DNA from: an uncultured Alphaproteobacteria bacterium
Lineage (GTDB): Bacteria > Pseudomonadota > Alphaproteobacteria > Methylaequorales > Methylaequoraceae
Length of the DNA stretch: 64,000 nt
Assembly (NCBI GenBank): GCA_902563505.1
Contig: CACEXK010000002.1
Span: 1-64,000, forward strand
Direction of reading: 5' to 3'
The notes below the pieces were generated by a model. The model was not told the DNA's origin and searched no databases. It worked only from the letters and a program-made list of their open reading frames with translations. How positions within the stretch are numbered: position 1 is the stretch's first letter; every line of letters begins with the position of its first letter. Positions 30,498 through 38,862 of this stretch are shown piece after piece. A program made the position numbers and the translations under genes.

Positions 30498-31199
30498 TTT
30501 TATTTCGATTGCATCTTTAACTTTTTTATAAAAAACAAGTGGTTTCAAGATAAGAATATTTTTTTTAAATATTTTCTCAAAAAATAGTACATTTTTTTTT
30601 GACAGGAAACCGTCAAAAAAGAAAATTGGATGTAAAATTACATAACCATTTGGTGAAATTATTCTTTCAACTTTGGAAACACTTGATGATTCTTGACCAA
30701 CAAAATGTTGATCATAATATGATAATCCAAGGTTTTGAGAAAGTAGTTTTGTATATCTTAATAATTGTTGTTTTACTTCTTCATCATTGCTAGGAGAACA
30801 GGATGTAATCAGATAGTATTCTTTTCCTTTTTCGAGTTGATCTTTTAAAATGCTAGAGAATATAGGTAATATATCTTTTAAAAGTGAAATCTTGTCTATC
30901 AAAACTATTTTTCGGTAATTTTTATATTTTGATAAGGTATGATGAATATCAATTTTATAGTGTTTCCCATCAAAAATGAATAATGGAAAAAAGTATATTC
31001 TTTTATAATTTTTAATTAGTGAGTTTAAGCATTCCTCTATAAGTGGCGAATCTATTTCAATGAAACAATAAAAAAAATTTTTACTTTTAAATCTTACTTT
31101 AAGTTCATTGGTTAGTTTTACCAGGCTTGCTTTATAATTAGTATTTCTTGATCCGTGACCACAGATTATTATGGCTACATCATTATTAATTTGGACCAT
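30468..31199 (-). CDS. CbiX/SirB-like sirohydrochlorin chelatase
   Basis: A 243 aa protein resembling the cobaltochelatase/ferrochelatase CbiX-SirB family, which inserts Co or Fe into sirohydrochlorin. The N-terminal AIIICGHGSRNTNYKASLVKLTNELK is the family hallmark, with His15 as probable metal ligand. KRIYFFPLFIFDGKHYKIDIHHTL corresponds to the VxxxPxFLfxGxHvxxDIP segment, and a second half has PNGYVILHPIFFFDGFL, suggesting the two-domain form. The second domain is diverged. It follows the SYLF gene with a 14-base overlap. With the SUMT-like gene nearby, a siroheme or cobalamin role is plausible but not shown. Confidence 0.75.
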   Translation of the reverse strand: MVQINNDVAIIICGHGSRNTNYKASLVKLTNELKVRFKSKNFFYCFIEIDSPLIEECLNSLIKNYKRIYFFPLFIFDGKHYKIDIHHTLSKYKNYRKIVLIDKISLLKDILPIFSSILKDQLEKGKEYYLITSCSPSNDEEVKQQLLRYTKLLSQNLGLSYYDQHFVGQESSSVSKVERIISPNGYVILHPIFFFDGFLSKKNVLFFEKIFKKNILILKPLVFYKKVKDAIEIKLLRNFEVFE

Positions 31200-31878
31200 C
31201 GGTTATTTTTGAAATAATTTTCTTTAAATTATTTATTTCTTTACCTGAAATATTACTTTTTATTATCTCATCTGAGGAGAATTCTTTTCCATGTATTGTT
31301 CTATTTAGATCATTTCTTGGCTGTAAATACGATCCTTCTATTGAACTACCGAGAAATAATCCAGAATTATCTGAGAAGGAATAAATATCAGCTAACCTTG
31401 CAGTGCTTTCTGCTGAATAACCTATACCTTCATCTATATAAGCAATATCGACATCTACTCCTAATTTAATTCTTTCTTTAAGAACTGATTTCAATCCTCT
31501 ATTTGTCATAACTGTCATGACAACTTTTCCTGACTTAGCTCCAAGTTGAAGACCAAAACTAACTCCACCAATAGAATAGAAGAATGGACCAGAAAAATGG
31601 TTTTGTTTTGACTTTCTAATTAATAATAATCCATTTCCTCCTTTGGCTCCTAAAATTAAACCACCTTCGTATACTTCTGGAAAAATCAAAATTGCTCTAG
31701 AGTTTTTTAAATATTCCTGAAAATTTTTTAAATCTGTGTTTTGATCAAGTTTTTTTAATACCATCTCAGATGATTGAATTATGTGGGCAATTTTTATCTT
31801 ATTTTCGGTTTCACTTTTTATAAATAGAGGAGTGAAGATTAGAATGAATAAAAATAATGATTGATAGAAATGTCTCAT
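31186..31878 (-). CDS. SYLF/Ysc84-domain lipid-binding secreted protein
   Basis: The ORF track starts at 32046, antisense to the next gene. The ATG at 31878 gives 230 aa with a proper signal peptide (FYQSLFLFILIFTPLFIKS). The mature protein matches the SYLF (Ysc84, DUF500) domain: SRAILIFPEVYEGGLILGAKGGNGLLLIRK, GPFFYSIGGVSFGLQLGAKSGKVVMTVMTNRGLKSVL, and KLGVDVDIAYIDEGIGYSAE. SYLF domains bind phosphoinositides in eukaryotes, and bacterial versions are envelope proteins of unknown role. It overlaps the CbiX-like gene by 14 bases. Confidence 0.88.
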   Translation of the reverse strand: MRHFYQSLFLFILIFTPLFIKSETENKIKIAHIIQSSEMVLKKLDQNTDLKNFQEYLKNSRAILIFPEVYEGGLILGAKGGNGLLLIRKSKQNHFSGPFFYSIGGVSFGLQLGAKSGKVVMTVMTNRGLKSVLKERIKLGVDVDIAYIDEGIGYSAESTARLADIYSFSDNSGLFLGSSIEGSYLQPRNDLNRTIHGKEFSSDEIIKSNISGKEINNLKKIISKITDGPN

Positions 31879-31936
31879 TTTAAATAGTATTAAGTAATAA
31901 ATACATTTATTATACTTAAACTTAAAATAAAAGAAT

Positions 31937-32359
31937 ATGAAAATAATCATTAACATATTTTTATTTTTAGTTCTGACTTTTTCTAATTTATTTGCTGGTG
32001 AGATAATAGTGAAAGTAAATAATATAGAGGAAATGGATGGACTCATTCACTTTGCATTATATGATGATCCAAAATCATTCCCTGAAGATAGTGGTAAAAA
32101 AATTGGATTGGTTGAAGATACAATTGAAGTTTATAAAAATGGTCTCGTTATTAAAAATTTAGAAGAATCATATTATGCTATAGCTATATATCACGATGAA
32201 AATTCTAATAATAAATTTGATACTTTTTTATCGATACCCAAAGAGAAGTATGGTTTTAGTAATGATGCGCCAGTTTTTCTTGGCCCGCCGGAATTTGAGG
32301 ATGCTGCTTTTTTATTAAAGAAAAATGAAAAAATTCAAATTGAAATAAGTTTAAGATGA
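31937..32359 (+). CDS. DUF2141 family secreted protein
   Basis: A 140 aa periplasmic protein with signal peptide ([18 protein letters not shown]) and a beta-sandwich-like domain: [30 protein letters not shown], then [34 protein letters not shown]. The H-D-E-N-x-N-x-K-x-D and P-x-E-x-x-G-F-S-N segments are the hallmark of DUF2141. Function is unknown. It is divergent to the SYLF gene and overlaps the next gene by 4 bases, so it may be cotranscribed with the nucleotide-sugar genes. Confidence 0.88.
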   Translation: MKIIINIFLFLVLTFSNLFAGEIIVKVNNIEEMDGLIHFALYDDPKSFPEDSGKKIGLVEDTIEVYKNGLVIKNLEESYYAIAIYHDENSNNKFDTFLSIPKEKYGFSNDAPVFLGPPEFEDAAFLLKKNEKIQIEISLR

Positions 32360-33300
32360 AAAAGAGAATATTAGTAACTGGTGGCGCTGGTTTTATTGGT
32401 TCATATCTGTGCGAGAAGTTGATCCAACAAAATCATAGTGTTATTTGTTGTGATAATTTTTATACTGGAAATAGAGATAATTTAGAAAAAATTCTAAATA
32501 ATAAAAATTTTGAATTGATAAGGCATGATATAACATTTCCTATTTATTTGGAGGTAGATGAGATATATAATTTTGCTTGTCCAGCCTCTCCTGTTCATTA
32601 TCAGAATGATCCCGTACAAACTGTCAAAACATGTGTTCATGGTGCTATAAATATGCTTGGTTTAGCAAAAAGAACCAAATCTAAAATTTTGCAAGCTTCA
32701 ACCTCAGAGATTTACGGTGATCCTGAAGTACATCCTCAGAGAGAAAATTATAGGGGTGCTGTAAGCATTGATGGCCCAAGAGCTTGTTATGATGAAGGGA
32801 AAAGATGTGCCGAAACAATATTCTGGGATTATAGAAGACAACATAATGTCAATGTAAAAGTAATAAGGATTTTTAATACTTTTGGACCTCGAATGCAAAA
32901 AAATGATGGTAGAGTTGTTTCAAATTTCATAGTACAAGCTCTTACCAACAAAAATATTACTGTCTATGGAGATGGTTCGCAGACTAGATCTTTTTGTTAT
33001 GTTGATGATCTTGTTGAGGGTATCTTTCTTATGATGAAAAAGGAAAACTTCTCTGGCCCTATAAATCTTGGGAATCCCAGTGAAACAACCATATTAGAAT
33101 TAGCGAAAGAGATAATAGAATTGACGGGAAGTAGGTCTAAGATAATTTACAATGACCTCCCAATCGACGATCCAAAGCAAAGGTGCCCAGATATCAAATT
33201 GGCAGAAGAAAAGCTTGGTTGGAGCCCAAAATTCGATAGAATAAAAGGATTAAAAAAAACAATAAATTATTTTGACTTATTGTTGAAAAAAGAAAAATAA
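32356..33300 (+). CDS. UDP-glucuronate decarboxylase (UDP-xylose synthase)
   Basis: Extended short-chain dehydrogenase that converts UDP-glucuronate to UDP-xylose (or the 4-keto-pentose). The 314 aa protein has the NAD motif [44 protein letters not shown], the catalytic [15 protein letters not shown] and [15 protein letters not shown] (Tyr and Lys), and [26 protein letters not shown]. The ACPASP and YDEGKR signatures separate UXS from other NDP-sugar epimerases. It is followed after 3 bases by hldE, so the product probably enters cell-surface glycan synthesis. Confidence 0.93.
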   Translation: MKKRILVTGGAGFIGSYLCEKLIQQNHSVICCDNFYTGNRDNLEKILNNKNFELIRHDITFPIYLEVDEIYNFACPASPVHYQNDPVQTVKTCVHGAINMLGLAKRTKSKILQASTSEIYGDPEVHPQRENYRGAVSIDGPRACYDEGKRCAETIFWDYRRQHNVNVKVIRIFNTFGPRMQKNDGRVVSNFIVQALTNKNITVYGDGSQTRSFCYVDDLVEGIFLMMKKENFSGPINLGNPSETTILELAKEIIELTGSRSKIIYNDLPIDDPKQRCPDIKLAEEKLGWSPKFDRIKGLKKTINYFDLLLKKEK

Positions 33301-33303
33301 AAA

Positions 33304-34728
33304 ATGAACCATTCTGAAAAAGTTCTTTGTATTGGCGATATTATTTTAGATTCATATTGTTTTGGAAAAGTTGATAGAGTATCACCGGAAGCACCAATTC
33401 CAGTATTAAAATTGACAAAAAACCAGACAAAGAATTTAGGTGGTAGCGGAAATGTCGCTAGAAATATTATAGCTGCTGACTCCCCTTGCCATTTGATAAC
33501 AGTCACTGGTAATGATGATGATGCAAAAATAATAAAAATGCTTTGCAAGGAAATAAGAAATCTCACCTATGATTTTGTGATTGATAAAACAAGACCAACT
33601 ACAAAAAAAACAAGATTTGTGTCTGAAAATCAGCAAATACTGAGGGTTGATAGCGAATCAAATCAAATAATTAAAAAAGATGTCGAAAATAAAATTATAA
33701 ATTTATTCAATAAAAAAATTGATAATTTTGGTATTGTTGTTATCTCTGACTATGACAAAGGAATGCTCTCAAAAAATTTAATAAAAAAAATAATTTCAAC
33801 TTCAAATAAAAAAAATAAAATAACAATTGTTGACCCAAAAAAAGAAGATTTTGGTTATTATCAAAATGCAACGATAATTACTCCCAATTTAAAAGAATTA
33901 GTTTTAGCGACGAAATCATTTTCAAATGATAAAGAAAATAATATAGAATCATTATCAAAAAAAATAATGAATGAATTTTCTTTTCAGGCAGTTGTTACAA
34001 CAAAAAGCTCAGATGGAATAACAGTAGTAGAAAAAAATAAAAAATCTTTTCACTTTCCTTCAAAAGCAAAAGAAGTTTTCGATGTTTCCGGAGCTGGAGA
34101 TACCGTTGTTTCTTATATTGCCTCGGAATTAGCAAAAAAAAATAGTTTGATTGATTCAGTAAAAACTGCGAATAAAGCCGCTGGGCTTGCAGTTGGTAAA
34201 TTCGGCACGGCTGTAGTTTCAAGAAATGAAATAAATAGAATAGGAAAGACAAATTTAGGCAAAATTTTAACACTTAATGAAATTTTGATTGATTTAAAAA
34301 CTAAGGAAAATATAAAAAAAGTAATTGGTTTTACTAATGGTTGTTTTGATTTAATTCATCAAGGTCATATTGATTATCTCAAGAAGGCTAGATCACAATG
34401 TGATTTATTGATTTTAGCTTTAAACAGTGATTTATCAGTTAGTAAAATCAAGGGAACCTCAAGGCCAATAATCAAAGAAAAAGAAAGATCTTTCCTATTA
34501 TCAAATTTTGGATTTGTAGATAAAATAGTAATCTTTAATGAACAAACACCAATAAAAATCATTAAGAAAATTAAACCAATGATTATATTTAAAGGTGATG
34601 ATTATGTAAAAGAAGATGTAGTTGGATACAACGAATCAAAAAAATGGAATGGTAAAGTTGTTTTAATAAAATGTATTAAAGGAATTTCAACCTCAAAAAT
34701 TATTAAGAGGATTAAATATGAAACTTAG
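33304..34728 (+). CDS. hldE: Bifunctional heptose 7-phosphate kinase / heptose 1-phosphate adenylyltransferase HldE
   Basis: Makes the activated ADP-heptose used for the lipopolysaccharide inner core. The 474 aa protein fuses a PfkB/ribokinase-type kinase (residues ~1-320; LGGSGNVARNI, VSDYDKG, DVSGAGDTVVSYIASEL) to a nucleotidyltransferase (~340-474; GFTNGCFDLIHQGHIDYLKKAR with the HxGH motif). Both catalytic centres are intact and the length is normal. It overlaps the following HAD gene by 11 bases. Its presence implies a heptose-containing lipopolysaccharide. Confidence 0.96.
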   Translation: MNHSEKVLCIGDIILDSYCFGKVDRVSPEAPIPVLKLTKNQTKNLGGSGNVARNIIAADSPCHLITVTGNDDDAKIIKMLCKEIRNLTYDFVIDKTRPTTKKTRFVSENQQILRVDSESNQIIKKDVENKIINLFNKKIDNFGIVVISDYDKGMLSKNLIKKIISTSNKKNKITIVDPKKEDFGYYQNATIITPNLKELVLATKSFSNDKENNIESLSKKIMNEFSFQAVVTTKSSDGITVVEKNKKSFHFPSKAKEVFDVSGAGDTVVSYIASELAKKNSLIDSVKTANKAAGLAVGKFGTAVVSRNEINRIGKTNLGKILTLNEILIDLKTKENIKKVIGFTNGCFDLIHQGHIDYLKKARSQCDLLILALNSDLSVSKIKGTSRPIIKEKERSFLLSNFGFVDKIVIFNEQTPIKIIKKIKPMIIFKGDDYVKEDVVGYNESKKWNGKVVLIKCIKGISTSKIIKRIKYET

Positions 34729-35473
34729 TGCTGTACTTTTTGATGTAGATGGAACTATTGCCGAAACTGAAGAATACCACAGAAGATCGTTTAACGAATC
34801 TTTTAAAGAGTTCAATCTAGATTGGTTTTGGGATGAAGCAATTTACAAAGAGTTAATTAATGTCGGTGGTGGTAAAGAAAGAATAATGTATCACATAAAA
34901 CGGGCATGGCCAGAGATGCTAAATTTTAAAAATCTTTCAAAATATATAGATTCTATTCACAAAATTAAGAATGAGATTTTTGAGGATTATATGGAAGATG
35001 AAAGAATTATACCCAGAACCGGAGTTTTAAGTTTAATTGAAGAACTAAAAGTAAAAGAGATAAGAATAGCATTAGTTTCTTCATCCTCAGAAGCAAACAT
35101 ATTAAACTTATTTAATAAAGCTCTAAAGATTGATCCAAATGATGAATTTGATTTAATTGCCCATGGTGACATAACAAAGAATAAGAAACCTTCTCCAGAA
35201 ATTTATGAATGGGCACTTGAAAAATTAAGACTACCTCCACAGGCATGTATTGCAATTGAGGATTCTCCGAGAGGTTTAGAATCAGCTCTAAGAGCAAATA
35301 TAAATGTAATAGTTACGCCATCTATTTTGACCTTGGATGAAAAATTCAAAGATGCTAAACTAGTTATTTCTGATTTAGGGGATAAAAAAAATCCATTTAA
35401 AACAATTAGTGGAAAGGATTATGGTTTTAGCTATGTAAACTTTGAATTATTAAACAAGATTAATAGCTATTGA
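34718..35473 (+). CDS. HAD hydrolase, CbbY/beta-phosphoglucomutase-like
   Basis: A 251 aa haloacid-dehalogenase protein with a helical cap. Motif I is FDVDGTIAETEEYHRRSF with Asp nucleophile and acid/base Asp, motif II VSSSS, motif III Lys in KNKKPSPEIYEWAL and motif IV IAIEDSPRGLESALRA. The TGD...RP-like cap residues resemble CbbY sugar-phosphate phosphatases. It is translationally coupled to hldE by an 11-base overlap. Heptose synthesis needs a phosphatase step (GmhB), but GmhB is a capless HAD, so this protein is at most a functional substitute and its substrate is unknown. Confidence 0.85.
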   Translation: MKLSAVLFDVDGTIAETEEYHRRSFNESFKEFNLDWFWDEAIYKELINVGGGKERIMYHIKRAWPEMLNFKNLSKYIDSIHKIKNEIFEDYMEDERIIPRTGVLSLIEELKVKEIRIALVSSSSEANILNLFNKALKIDPNDEFDLIAHGDITKNKKPSPEIYEWALEKLRLPPQACIAIEDSPRGLESALRANINVIVTPSILTLDEKFKDAKLVISDLGDKKNPFKTISGKDYGFSYVNFELLNKINSY

Positions 35474-35880
35474 TTTTTGAAGAAAATATAGGCCATTAAA
35501 ACTATTTGGCTTATAAAAATAATCACGCTTATTCTGTGTAGTTTTTTAAATTTGTTCTTCTTCTTTTTATCACTGGCTAGGTTTATTTTTTTTGTAAGAT
35601 ATTCTCTAGAAAAAAAATACCCACAGGTAATTATAAAAAACAGAATAGAATGCAATATATTTATATAAAAAATCATTATACTAGTAATAAAGCTTATTGT
35701 TCCCGCCCAAAGATAGAGTTTCGGAAAAATACTTCGTATAAAATTCCTTGCATTTTTCTGATCTAGATTTTTAAATGTATTAGGAGCAACTATGATTGCA
35801 AAAAATATTAAGCTACCTAGCAGAAAAGGAATCAAAAAATCCACTGCTAGGCTGCTTATAGATGAAGACGCGTTTAACAT
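35467..35880 (-). CDS. DUF4149-like integral membrane protein
   Basis: A 137 aa protein with four predicted membrane helices (FLIPFLLGSLIFFAIIVAP, LYLWAGTISFITSIMIFYI, HSILFFIITCGYFFSREYL, and the C-terminal ISVIIFISQIVLMAYIFF). The APNTFKNLD..ARNFIRSIFPKLYLW segment and the later basic KLHRIS resemble the DUF4149/TMEM205-like family (GxxVFxxxVAPxVFxxL...AgxfxgxiFpxYY). Function unknown. It is convergent with the HAD gene (7-base overlap). Confidence 0.7.
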   Translation of the reverse strand: MLNASSSISSLAVDFLIPFLLGSLIFFAIIVAPNTFKNLDQKNARNFIRSIFPKLYLWAGTISFITSIMIFYINILHSILFFIITCGYFFSREYLTKKINLASDKKKKNKFKKLHRISVIIFISQIVLMAYIFFKNQ

Positions 35881-35924
35881 TTTAAATTATTTTAGTGCTT
35901 ACTTGACTTTAATTAAATAAGAAA

Positions 35925-36314
35925 ATGAACATTAGATTTATTTTATTGATTCCAATTCTAGAAATTTTAACATTTATTCTATTTGGTGATTTTTTTGGTT
36001 TTTTTCTAGTTCTTTTTATGATTTTTTTGACTGGATTTTTAGGACTCATCTTATTTAATTCAAGGATACAAATAGATCAACTAAGGGAATTAGCATTAAA
36101 TCCTAACGATTGGGTGTATAAGAAAATTGCCGCCATTCTTCTTATAATTCCTGGTTTCATTACAGATTTTCTTGGTTTAGTTCTTTTAGTTAAGTCTTTG
36201 AGAGGATTTGCTTGGCAAATAATTGCACCAAAAAATAAAGAAAAATACAGGAATGAAAAAAATAAACAAGAAAATGTTATAGATGTTGATTATAAAGATT
36301 TAGATGAAAAATAA
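35925..36314 (+). CDS. fxsA: FxsA family membrane protein
   Basis: A 129 aa cytoplasmic-membrane protein of the FxsA family, named for suppression of F-plasmid exclusion of phage T7 when overexpressed. Helices at LLIPILEILTFILFG and FFLVLFMIFLTGFLGLILF are followed by KIAAILLIIPGFITDFLGLVLLV, where IPGFITDxxGxxLL is the family signature. A charged tail ends in a DVDYKDLDE segment, as in other alphaproteobacterial FxsA proteins. It overlaps the acylphosphatase by 11 bases. Confidence 0.88.
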   Translation: MNIRFILLIPILEILTFILFGDFFGFFLVLFMIFLTGFLGLILFNSRIQIDQLRELALNPNDWVYKKIAAILLIIPGFITDFLGLVLLVKSLRGFAWQIIAPKNKEKYRNEKNKQENVIDVDYKDLDEK

Positions 36315-36585
36315 TTATTGTAATTTCTTTGGTAAAGTTCTCGGAAGAGTCCAAGGAGTCGGTTATAGAGCTTGGTTTAAGAAAACTGCACAAAATCTAA
36401 ATGTAAATGGTTGGGTAAAAAATTGTGAGGATAATTCAGTTGAATTTGAAATTTTTGCAAAAAGAGAGATTTTAGAAAAATTTATAAAATTGTGTTATCA
36501 AGGACCTATTTTTTGTAAGGTTAATAAAATAATTATCACTGAAAAGCCAAAAAAAGAATTTGACGGTATCGAAATAATCTACTAA
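36304..36585 (+). CDS. acyP: Acylphosphatase
   Basis: Small ferredoxin-like enzyme that hydrolyses acyl phosphates. The 93 aa sequence has GRVQGVGYRAWFKKTAQNLNVNGWVKNCEDNSVEFEIFA, containing the catalytic Arg (GYR) and Asn (WVKN). Family length and both motifs are intact. It lies between fxsA (11-base overlap) and the histidine phosphatase, whose ATG follows immediately after its stop. Confidence 0.93.
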   Translation: MKNNYCNFFGKVLGRVQGVGYRAWFKKTAQNLNVNGWVKNCEDNSVEFEIFAKREILEKFIKLCYQGPIFCKVNKIIITEKPKKEFDGIEIIY

Positions 36586-37164
36586 ATGAAAATTTTTTTC
36601 TTAAGACACACATCTTTGAATGTTACACCTGATATGTTTTATGGACAAACTGACCTTGATGTTTCTGAAAATTTTGAGTTAGAATTGAAGGCCATAAAAG
36701 AAAAAATAAAAAAACAAAAAATCGACTTAGATAAAATAAAATTCTTTTCTAGTCCATTAAAAAGATGTCTCAAGTTAGCAAAATCAATTTCATCTAAAAT
36801 TAATGTTGATGATAGGTTAAAGGAATTAAATCTGGGTGATTGGGAGATGAAATCTAAAAGAAGTATTCCAAAAAAAATGGTTGATAAATGGGAAGCTGAT
36901 TTAATGAGTTTTAAAATTCCCAACGGTGAAAGTAACAAAGAGTTTTTAGAGAGACTTGAAAACTTTATTAAAGAGATTTTAGAACTCAAACAAGATATTT
37001 TTATTATAGCTCACGCTGGATCAATAAACGGGTTGATCTCAATTTTAATCAAAAAGCCTTTTGACAAACTTTTGAAGAATTATTGGGAGAAAATTAGTTA
37101 TGGATCTCTCTCATTATTAGAAATTAAAGACAACATAACAAAAATTAAATTTATAGGAAAATAG
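36586..37164 (+). CDS. Histidine phosphatase family protein (CobC/phosphoglycerate-mutase-like)
   Basis: A 192 aa protein of the histidine phosphatase superfamily. The nucleophile motif is FLRHTSLN, with RHT in place of the common RHG. It is followed by MFYGQTDLDVS, FSSPLKRCLKLAKS (second Arg), LKELNLGDWEMK and FIIAHAGSINGLISIL with the second catalytic His. The RHT...YGQTDLDLS pattern resembles alpha-ribazole phosphatase (CobC) of the cobalamin tail pathway more than glycolytic mutases. Its identity remains open. It starts directly after the acyP stop. Confidence 0.8.
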   Translation: MKIFFLRHTSLNVTPDMFYGQTDLDVSENFELELKAIKEKIKKQKIDLDKIKFFSSPLKRCLKLAKSISSKINVDDRLKELNLGDWEMKSKRSIPKKMVDKWEADLMSFKIPNGESNKEFLERLENFIKEILELKQDIFIIAHAGSINGLISILIKKPFDKLLKNYWEKISYGSLSLLEIKDNITKIKFIGK

Positions 37165-37188
37165 TAATTGTTTGGCCTTCTAAAAAAA

Positions 37189-37881
37189 ATGAATTCTAAA
37201 AATGAAATCATTTCAAATGTGAAAATAATTAGAACAAAAAAAAGGATAAGGTCTGTACTAACTAGGGTTAGAAATGGTACCCCAGAAATAATTTGCCCAT
37301 ATTTTACTAGTCAAAAGTCTTTAGAAAAAATCATAAGTAAGAATAAAGAATGGATTGCAAGGAAAGTTGAAGAGGATAGAAAAAGAGAGTATTTTTTGAA
37401 ACAACTAAAAGATGGTAAATATATTTTTTTTCTTGGAAAAAAACTTAAAATTCATCTTGTAACAAATAATAATGATAAAATAGAAATCTTAAAAAATAAA
37501 ATTTTTGTATATACATCTAAGAAGAATACGAAGATCAATGAACTTTTAAAAAAATGGTTAAAGAACTTTGCAGGTCGATACTTACTTGAACGTTCAAAAA
37601 AAATATCAGAAAAAATAAAAATTAGATTTAAAAAACTGAAGATTAAAACTTATAAAGCGAGGTGGGGAAGTTGTAGTACAAACTCCGAAATTTCTTTGAA
37701 TTGGAAATTAATAATGCTTCCGAAGGATATTATTGATTATGTAATTACACATGAGTTATGCCATGTAATAGAACCAAATCATTCAAAATCATTCTGGTCA
37801 TTAGTTAAGTCTTTTGATCCAGACTATAAAAATAAAGATAAATGGTTAAAAATAAATGGAAATCCAATAATTCTTTTTTGA
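37189..37881 (+). CDS. YgjP-like M48 zinc metallopeptidase (DUF45)
   Basis: The ORF track begins at a TTG at 37168. I prefer the ATG at 37189, giving 230 aa. The protein has VKIIRTKKRIRSVLTRVR near the start, a central basic region, KTYKARWGSCSTNSEISLNWKLIMLP and the zinc-binding motif VITHELCHVIEPNHSKSFW (HExxH plus downstream His). These are the hallmarks of YgjP/DUF45 (WGSC and HELxH). The role of this family is poorly known; proteolysis is inferred from the motif. Confidence 0.88.
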   Translation: MNSKNEIISNVKIIRTKKRIRSVLTRVRNGTPEIICPYFTSQKSLEKIISKNKEWIARKVEEDRKREYFLKQLKDGKYIFFLGKKLKIHLVTNNNDKIEILKNKIFVYTSKKNTKINELLKKWLKNFAGRYLLERSKKISEKIKIRFKKLKIKTYKARWGSCSTNSEISLNWKLIMLPKDIIDYVITHELCHVIEPNHSKSFWSLVKSFDPDYKNKDKWLKINGNPIILF

Positions 37882-37960
37882 ATTTTTTCTTTGTCTAATT
37901 TTAATTATTCATTAAAGGATCATGTACTATTGAATGCAACTAATCCTTCTAATAAGATAA

Positions 37961-38701
37961 ATGAATATTGAATACAGGTTGTCTATGTTTAAAAGAATCA
38001 GAAAAAGCATTAAGTTATCTTTCATTTATGAATTATTGAAAAATTACTTTGGAGACTATAAAAAGTCCTATGCTGATAGTTTTGGGGAGGATCTTTTCGT
38101 TGAATATTTTTTTAGAAATTTAGATATAGGATTTTATGTTGATATTGGGTGTAATCTTCCAAAAAGTAGATCATTAACTTATCTATTATATAAAAAAAAA
38201 TGGAGAGGAATAAAAATAGATATTTCAGAAAGATCAATCGACTTAAATAAAATAATTCGAAGAAGAGATATTAATTTAAACCTGTCTGTTGGCAAAGTTG
38301 AAAAGACAGTAAAATCATTTATCTTCTATAATAATTGTTCTATGAATACTGTAGATAAAGACTTTAAAAAATTTACTGAAAAAAGCGTAAATAAGAAACC
38401 AATAATAAAAAAAATTGAGCAAAAAAAATTAAATACAATTTTAGATACTTATAATATAAAAAAGATAAATTTTTTAAAAATTGATGTTGAAGGATATGAA
38501 TTTGAAGTATTGCAGGGATTTAATTTAAAAAAATTTGATCCGGATTTAGTTTCTATTGAAATTCATGACGAAGCCTGTCCACCGATAAAAAATAGAGTTT
38601 ATAATTATTTTATAAAAAACAACTATCAACTTGTATCTATATATGGCTATACATATTTTTTTTCAAAAAAAGAAAAGAAAAATATTCATTTTAATTATTG
38701 A
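37961..38701 (+). CDS. FkbM family methyltransferase
   Basis: SAM-dependent O-methyltransferase of the FkbM group, often found with surface-glycan genes. The 246 aa protein shows SFGEDLFVEYFFRN, the SAM-binding FYVDIGCNLPKSRSLTYLLYKKKWRGIKIDISE, LNTILDTYNIKKINFLKIDVEGYEFEVLQGF (the KIDVEGxExxVLxG signature) and VSIEIHD. Lys/Ile/Asn richness is high but not out of line with its neighbours. Its glycan target is unknown; the nearby UXS and hldE genes make a surface sugar plausible. Confidence 0.9.
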   Translation: MNIEYRLSMFKRIRKSIKLSFIYELLKNYFGDYKKSYADSFGEDLFVEYFFRNLDIGFYVDIGCNLPKSRSLTYLLYKKKWRGIKIDISERSIDLNKIIRRRDINLNLSVGKVEKTVKSFIFYNNCSMNTVDKDFKKFTEKSVNKKPIIKKIEQKKLNTILDTYNIKKINFLKIDVEGYEFEVLQGFNLKKFDPDLVSIEIHDEACPPIKNRVYNYFIKNNYQLVSIYGYTYFFSKKEKKNIHFNY

Positions 38702-38767
38702 CTAATTGATCTAATAAATGTTTAAAAATTTTTAAAGAAAATTTTATAAAAAATACTTTTGTTTTTT

Positions 38768-38844
38768 TGGTGCGCCCGAAAGGAGTCGAACCCTTAACCT
38801 TTTGAGCCGAAATCAAATGCTCTATCCAATTGAGCTACGGGCGC
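38768..38844 (-). tRNA. tRNA-Arg, anticodon UCG
   Basis: The minus strand reads GCGCCCGTAGCTCAATTGG at its start and folds as a full cloverleaf. The acceptor stem is GCGCCCG/CGGGCGC, the D arm GCTC/GAGC, the anticodon arm TTTGA/TCAAA around the loop TTTCGGC (anticodon TCG), and the T arm AAGGG/CCTTT around TTCGACT. The discriminator is A and the 3' CCA is encoded. UCG reads arginine CGA codons. It stands alone between the convergent FkbM gene and the downstream end of the peptide transporter region. Confidence 0.95.
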
Positions 38845-38862
38845 TATTCAGTAATTAATTTA

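Noticed and set aside
31879-32046. N-terminal extension of the SYLF ORF in the track
   Set aside because: The extension is antisense to the DUF2141 signal peptide and lies before a proper signal peptide starting at the ATG 31878.
38718-38745. Palindrome TTTAAAAATTTTTAAA near the tRNA
   Set aside because: Only A and T, likely by chance in this composition; no T-tail in a position useful as tRNA terminator.
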